NCBI GenBank assembly: GCA_049968515.1
Contig: JBMFQR010000051.1
Location: forward strand, 1-8,054
From: JAOACQ01 sp049968515
Lineage (GTDB): Bacteria > Spirochaetota > Brevinematia > Brevinematales > JAOACQ01
Direction of reading: 5' to 3'
Length of the DNA stretch: 8,054 nucleotides
Below, in pieces: positions 6,876 to 8,054 of the stretch (within the stretch, counting starts at the first letter, position 1; each line of letters opens with the position of its first letter). Made by a program: the position numbers and the translations under genes. The notes beneath the pieces were generated by a model. The model worked only from the letters and a program-made list of their open reading frames with translations, searched no databases and was not told where the DNA came from.

Positions 6876-7760
6876 TTATTCTTTAAGCGGATTGATGGGA
6901 GTCCCATCCTTTAAAAACTCTCTTCCGAAGGTAACTATCTCTTCACCTTCTCTTAATCCCTCCAAAATAGCTGCATTTTCTTTGTAGGTGAATGCTATTT
7001 TCACCTTCCTCACAACTGCCTTTTTGTTTTCATTTACATATACAGCAAATTCATTATCTTCAGTTTTGATTATAGCACTCATTGGAACAACTACTATGGA
7101 AGGTTCTTCCCTCAATAGAATTGAGACATCTCCATACATTCCTGAAAATAACTTTCCCTTCGACTGGTATATCTTTCCCCTCACGGTTAAAGTTCTGCTT
7201 ACGGGATCAACAGCCATATCCTTTCTGTATATTTCTCCTTCAAATATCTCATCCGGATATGCAGTAACTTTAAGATATATTTTCTGGCCAATCTTTATAT
7301 CCTTAACATATCTCTCAGGAACAGAAATAATCACATCCATATTATTTATATTTCCCACGCTTGCTATTGCAACAGTACCTGCAGATACAAGCTGACCCGG
7401 AACAACATAGATGGAAAGCACATAACCGCTGATAGGTGATTTCACCGGGGCAAGTGCATATTCCACTCCCGGCTGGGATCTATCGACATATGCAATCACC
7501 GTGTCTTTAGCAACATACTGCCCCTCAACCACCCTGATTGAGGCAACTCGACCGGGAAGGTCGGAAAAAACCTTAACCTCTTCCCTACCAACAAGTTGCC
7601 CTGTAAGGTCAAGAAACTGCTTCATCTCTTTCTTTTTTACGCTATCCACAAGCACACTTACTACCTGCTCCTTCCCCCACTTTCCCTTCTTCTGTCCACA
7701 GGAATAAAAAGCTAATACCACAAACACCAATAGCAACAACAATGTAAGACTTTTTCGCAT
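6876..7760 (-). CDS. RND efflux periplasmic adaptor (membrane-fusion protein), lipoprotein, hairpin-less
   Basis: Adaptor of 294 residues that should link the RND pump encoded 11 bases downstream to an outer-membrane channel. Residues 1-20 are a lipoprotein signal (Arg-Lys, Leu/Val core, FYSC) with lipidation at Cys21, anchoring it to the inner or outer membrane. The lipoyl/barrel-sandwich domain is in two halves: about 60-93 (LPGRVASIRVVEGQYV, 68-83) and about 104-135 (SPISGYVLSIYVVPGQLV, 108-125). Only about a dozen residues join them, so the coiled-coil hairpin that normally contacts TolC is absent. A beta-barrel domain follows (about 139-218, with DPVSRTLTVRG at 185-195) and then a membrane-proximal domain (about 220-294). 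This matches the known hairpin-less adaptor BesA of Borrelia. An in-frame TTG at 7770-7772 would add four residues but overlaps the ribosome-binding site, so the ATG at 7758-7760 is chosen. No TolC homologue is adjacent. Confidence 0.9.
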   Translation of the reverse strand: MRKSLTLLLLLVFVVLAFYSCGQKKGKWGKEQVVSVLVDSVKKKEMKQFLDLTGQLVGREEVKVFSDLPGRVASIRVVEGQYVAKDTVIAYVDRSQPGVEYALAPVKSPISGYVLSIYVVPGQLVSAGTVAIASVGNINNMDVIISVPERYVKDIKIGQKIYLKVTAYPDEIFEGEIYRKDMAVDPVSRTLTVRGKIYQSKGKLFSGMYGDVSILLREEPSIVVVPMSAIIKTEDNEFAVYVNENKKAVVRKVKIAFTYKENAAILEGLREGEEIVTFGREFLKDGTPINPLKE

Positions 7761-7764
7761 TTTT

Positions 7765-7770
7765 CCCTCC
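7765..7770 (-). promoter_or_regulatory. Shine-Dalgarno that fixes the adaptor start
   Basis: Read on the minus strand this is GGAGGG, four bases before the ATG at 7760-7758. It rules out the in-frame TTG start at 7772, which would place the start codon on top of the ribosome-binding site. Confidence 0.85.
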
Positions 7771-7777
7771 AAAAAGA

Positions 7778-7809
7778 TAAAAGTGGACGGACAAGTCCGT
7801 CCACTTTTA
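7778..7809. promoter_or_regulatory. Perfect palindromic operator, TetR-family type, over the pump transcription start
   Basis: Two perfect 15-base arms (7778-7792 and 7795-7809) flank a central AA. The core is a double GGAC repeat facing a double GTCC repeat (7785-7792 and 7795-7802), an arrangement typical of TetR/AcrR-family operators. It starts within the last base of the -10 box and runs over the predicted transcription start, so a bound protein would block initiation. Such sites commonly let a pump substrate derepress the pump; the regulator gene is not in this window. The same bases, if transcribed, would form a strong hairpin near the 5' end of the mRNA. The palindrome is seen directly; the TetR assignment is inferred. 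Confidence 0.75.
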
Positions 7810-7837
7810 ATATACCATCGAAATGAAAATTCGTCAA
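7809..7837 (-). promoter_or_regulatory. Sigma70-type promoter of the adaptor-RND operon
   Basis: On the minus strand, TTGACG (7837-7832) and TATATT (7814-7809) are separated by exactly 17 bases; each matches its consensus at five of six positions. Transcription should start near 7802, leaving a leader of about 42 bases that contains most of the palindrome and then the Shine-Dalgarno. This is the best promoter in the window. Confidence 0.75.
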
Positions 7838-8054
7838 GGAAAATAAATAAGAATTTTTAATAAAATGCATTTTCTAATCTTACCAAAGACGATATCGGGA
7901 CATCTATATGTTGATCACAATACTTTTTGTAGGATTATATTAAAAAAAATAAAAAAAATTTAGTCCAACAAAAAAAATCCCGACTTTGACAGCTATTAGG
8001 GTATAATTTGTTATTTTGCAGTAAGTTAATTTTTCAAAATGGAGAAAATTGTCC
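7838..8054. other. Intergenic region with spaced A-tracts, no supported gene
   Basis: I find no convincing gene on either strand. The region holds a 12-bp palindrome AAAATGCATTTT (7862-7873), which may be chance, and three A8 tracts at 7942-7949, 7951-7958 and 7970-7977, whose centres are about 9 and 19 bases apart and so roughly in phase with the helix. The far right end may contain the 5' leader and start of a plus-strand gene (ATG at 8039-8041, or TTG at 8049-8051 four bases after GGAG), but too little is visible to name it. Confidence 0.5.
7986..8014 (+). promoter_or_regulatory. Possible promoter for a gene at the right edge
   Basis: A consensus -35 TTGACA (7986-7991) is followed after 17 bases by TGTTAT (8009-8014, four of six). 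A perfect TATAAT (8002-8007) also lies only 10 bases after the TTGACA, too close to pair with it. The A-tracts just upstream (7942-7977) resemble an UP element. Orientation would be divergent from the pump operon. The exact -10 is ambiguous. Confidence 0.4.

Noticed and set aside
6988..7395. Plus-strand open frame of 135 codons inside the adaptor gene
   Set aside because: Antisense to the adaptor barrel and membrane-proximal domains; no independent start signal or motif supports it.
7908..7920. CRP-like half-site around TTGATCACAA
   Set aside because: Only a TGATCA core is symmetrical; the second TGTGA/TCACA half at the right spacing is missing.
8002..8007. TATAAT as the -10 partner of TTGACA at 7986
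   Set aside because: The spacer is only 10 bases, far from the 16-18 needed; if used, this -10 would need another activator or an extended motif, which is absent.

Overview
The window is an AT-rich stretch of bacterial chromosome with two converging transcription units and no RNA genes, CRISPR or insertion sequence that I can see. The organism is diderm: it carries an RND efflux pump with its periplasmic adaptor, and two lipoproteins. Three traits fit a spirochaete or a relative: an adaptor without the alpha-hairpin (as known for BesA of Borrelia), relaxed lipoboxes, and a LacI-type sensor fused to a signalling output. The endoglucanase closely resembles Thermotoga Cel5A, which hints at a thermophilic or anaerobic plant-polysaccharide degrader. 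The taxonomic placement is an inference of low to moderate confidence.

Left edge (1-342): a minus-strand fragment of a family-4-like glycosyltransferase runs off the window and is cut off on its N-terminal side. It is followed by AT-rich intergenic DNA with weak inverted repeats and a good sigma70-type promoter (242-270).

Plus-strand unit (343-3733): a 740-residue soluble receptor (LacI-type sugar-binding domain without HTH, helical linker, GAF-like domain, divergent chemoreceptor signalling tip) is followed after 25 bases by a GH5_25-like endoglucanase lipoprotein. The unit ends in a strong hairpin at 3744-3772. The simplest reading is that the enzyme, anchored outside the cytoplasm, releases oligosaccharides from beta-glucan or mannan, and the cytoplasmic receptor senses an imported sugar and signals to the chemotaxis machinery or another partner.

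Minus-strand unit (7760 down to 3790): a lipoprotein membrane-fusion adaptor without a hairpin and an RND transporter, separated by 11 bases. It starts at a near-consensus promoter (7809-7837) whose start region is covered by a perfect 15-bp-arm palindrome (7778-7809) with GGAC/GTCC half-sites, which looks like a TetR-family operator. No regulator gene or TolC-like outer-membrane channel lies in the window.

Right edge (7838-8054): no gene is supported. There are three A8 tracts at roughly helical spacing and a possible plus-strand promoter that may serve a gene beginning at or beyond the edge.

The most notable items are the soluble LacI-GAF-chemoreceptor fusion with an altered signalling tip paired with a cellulase, and the palindromic operator and hairpin controlling a pump with a minimal adaptor.
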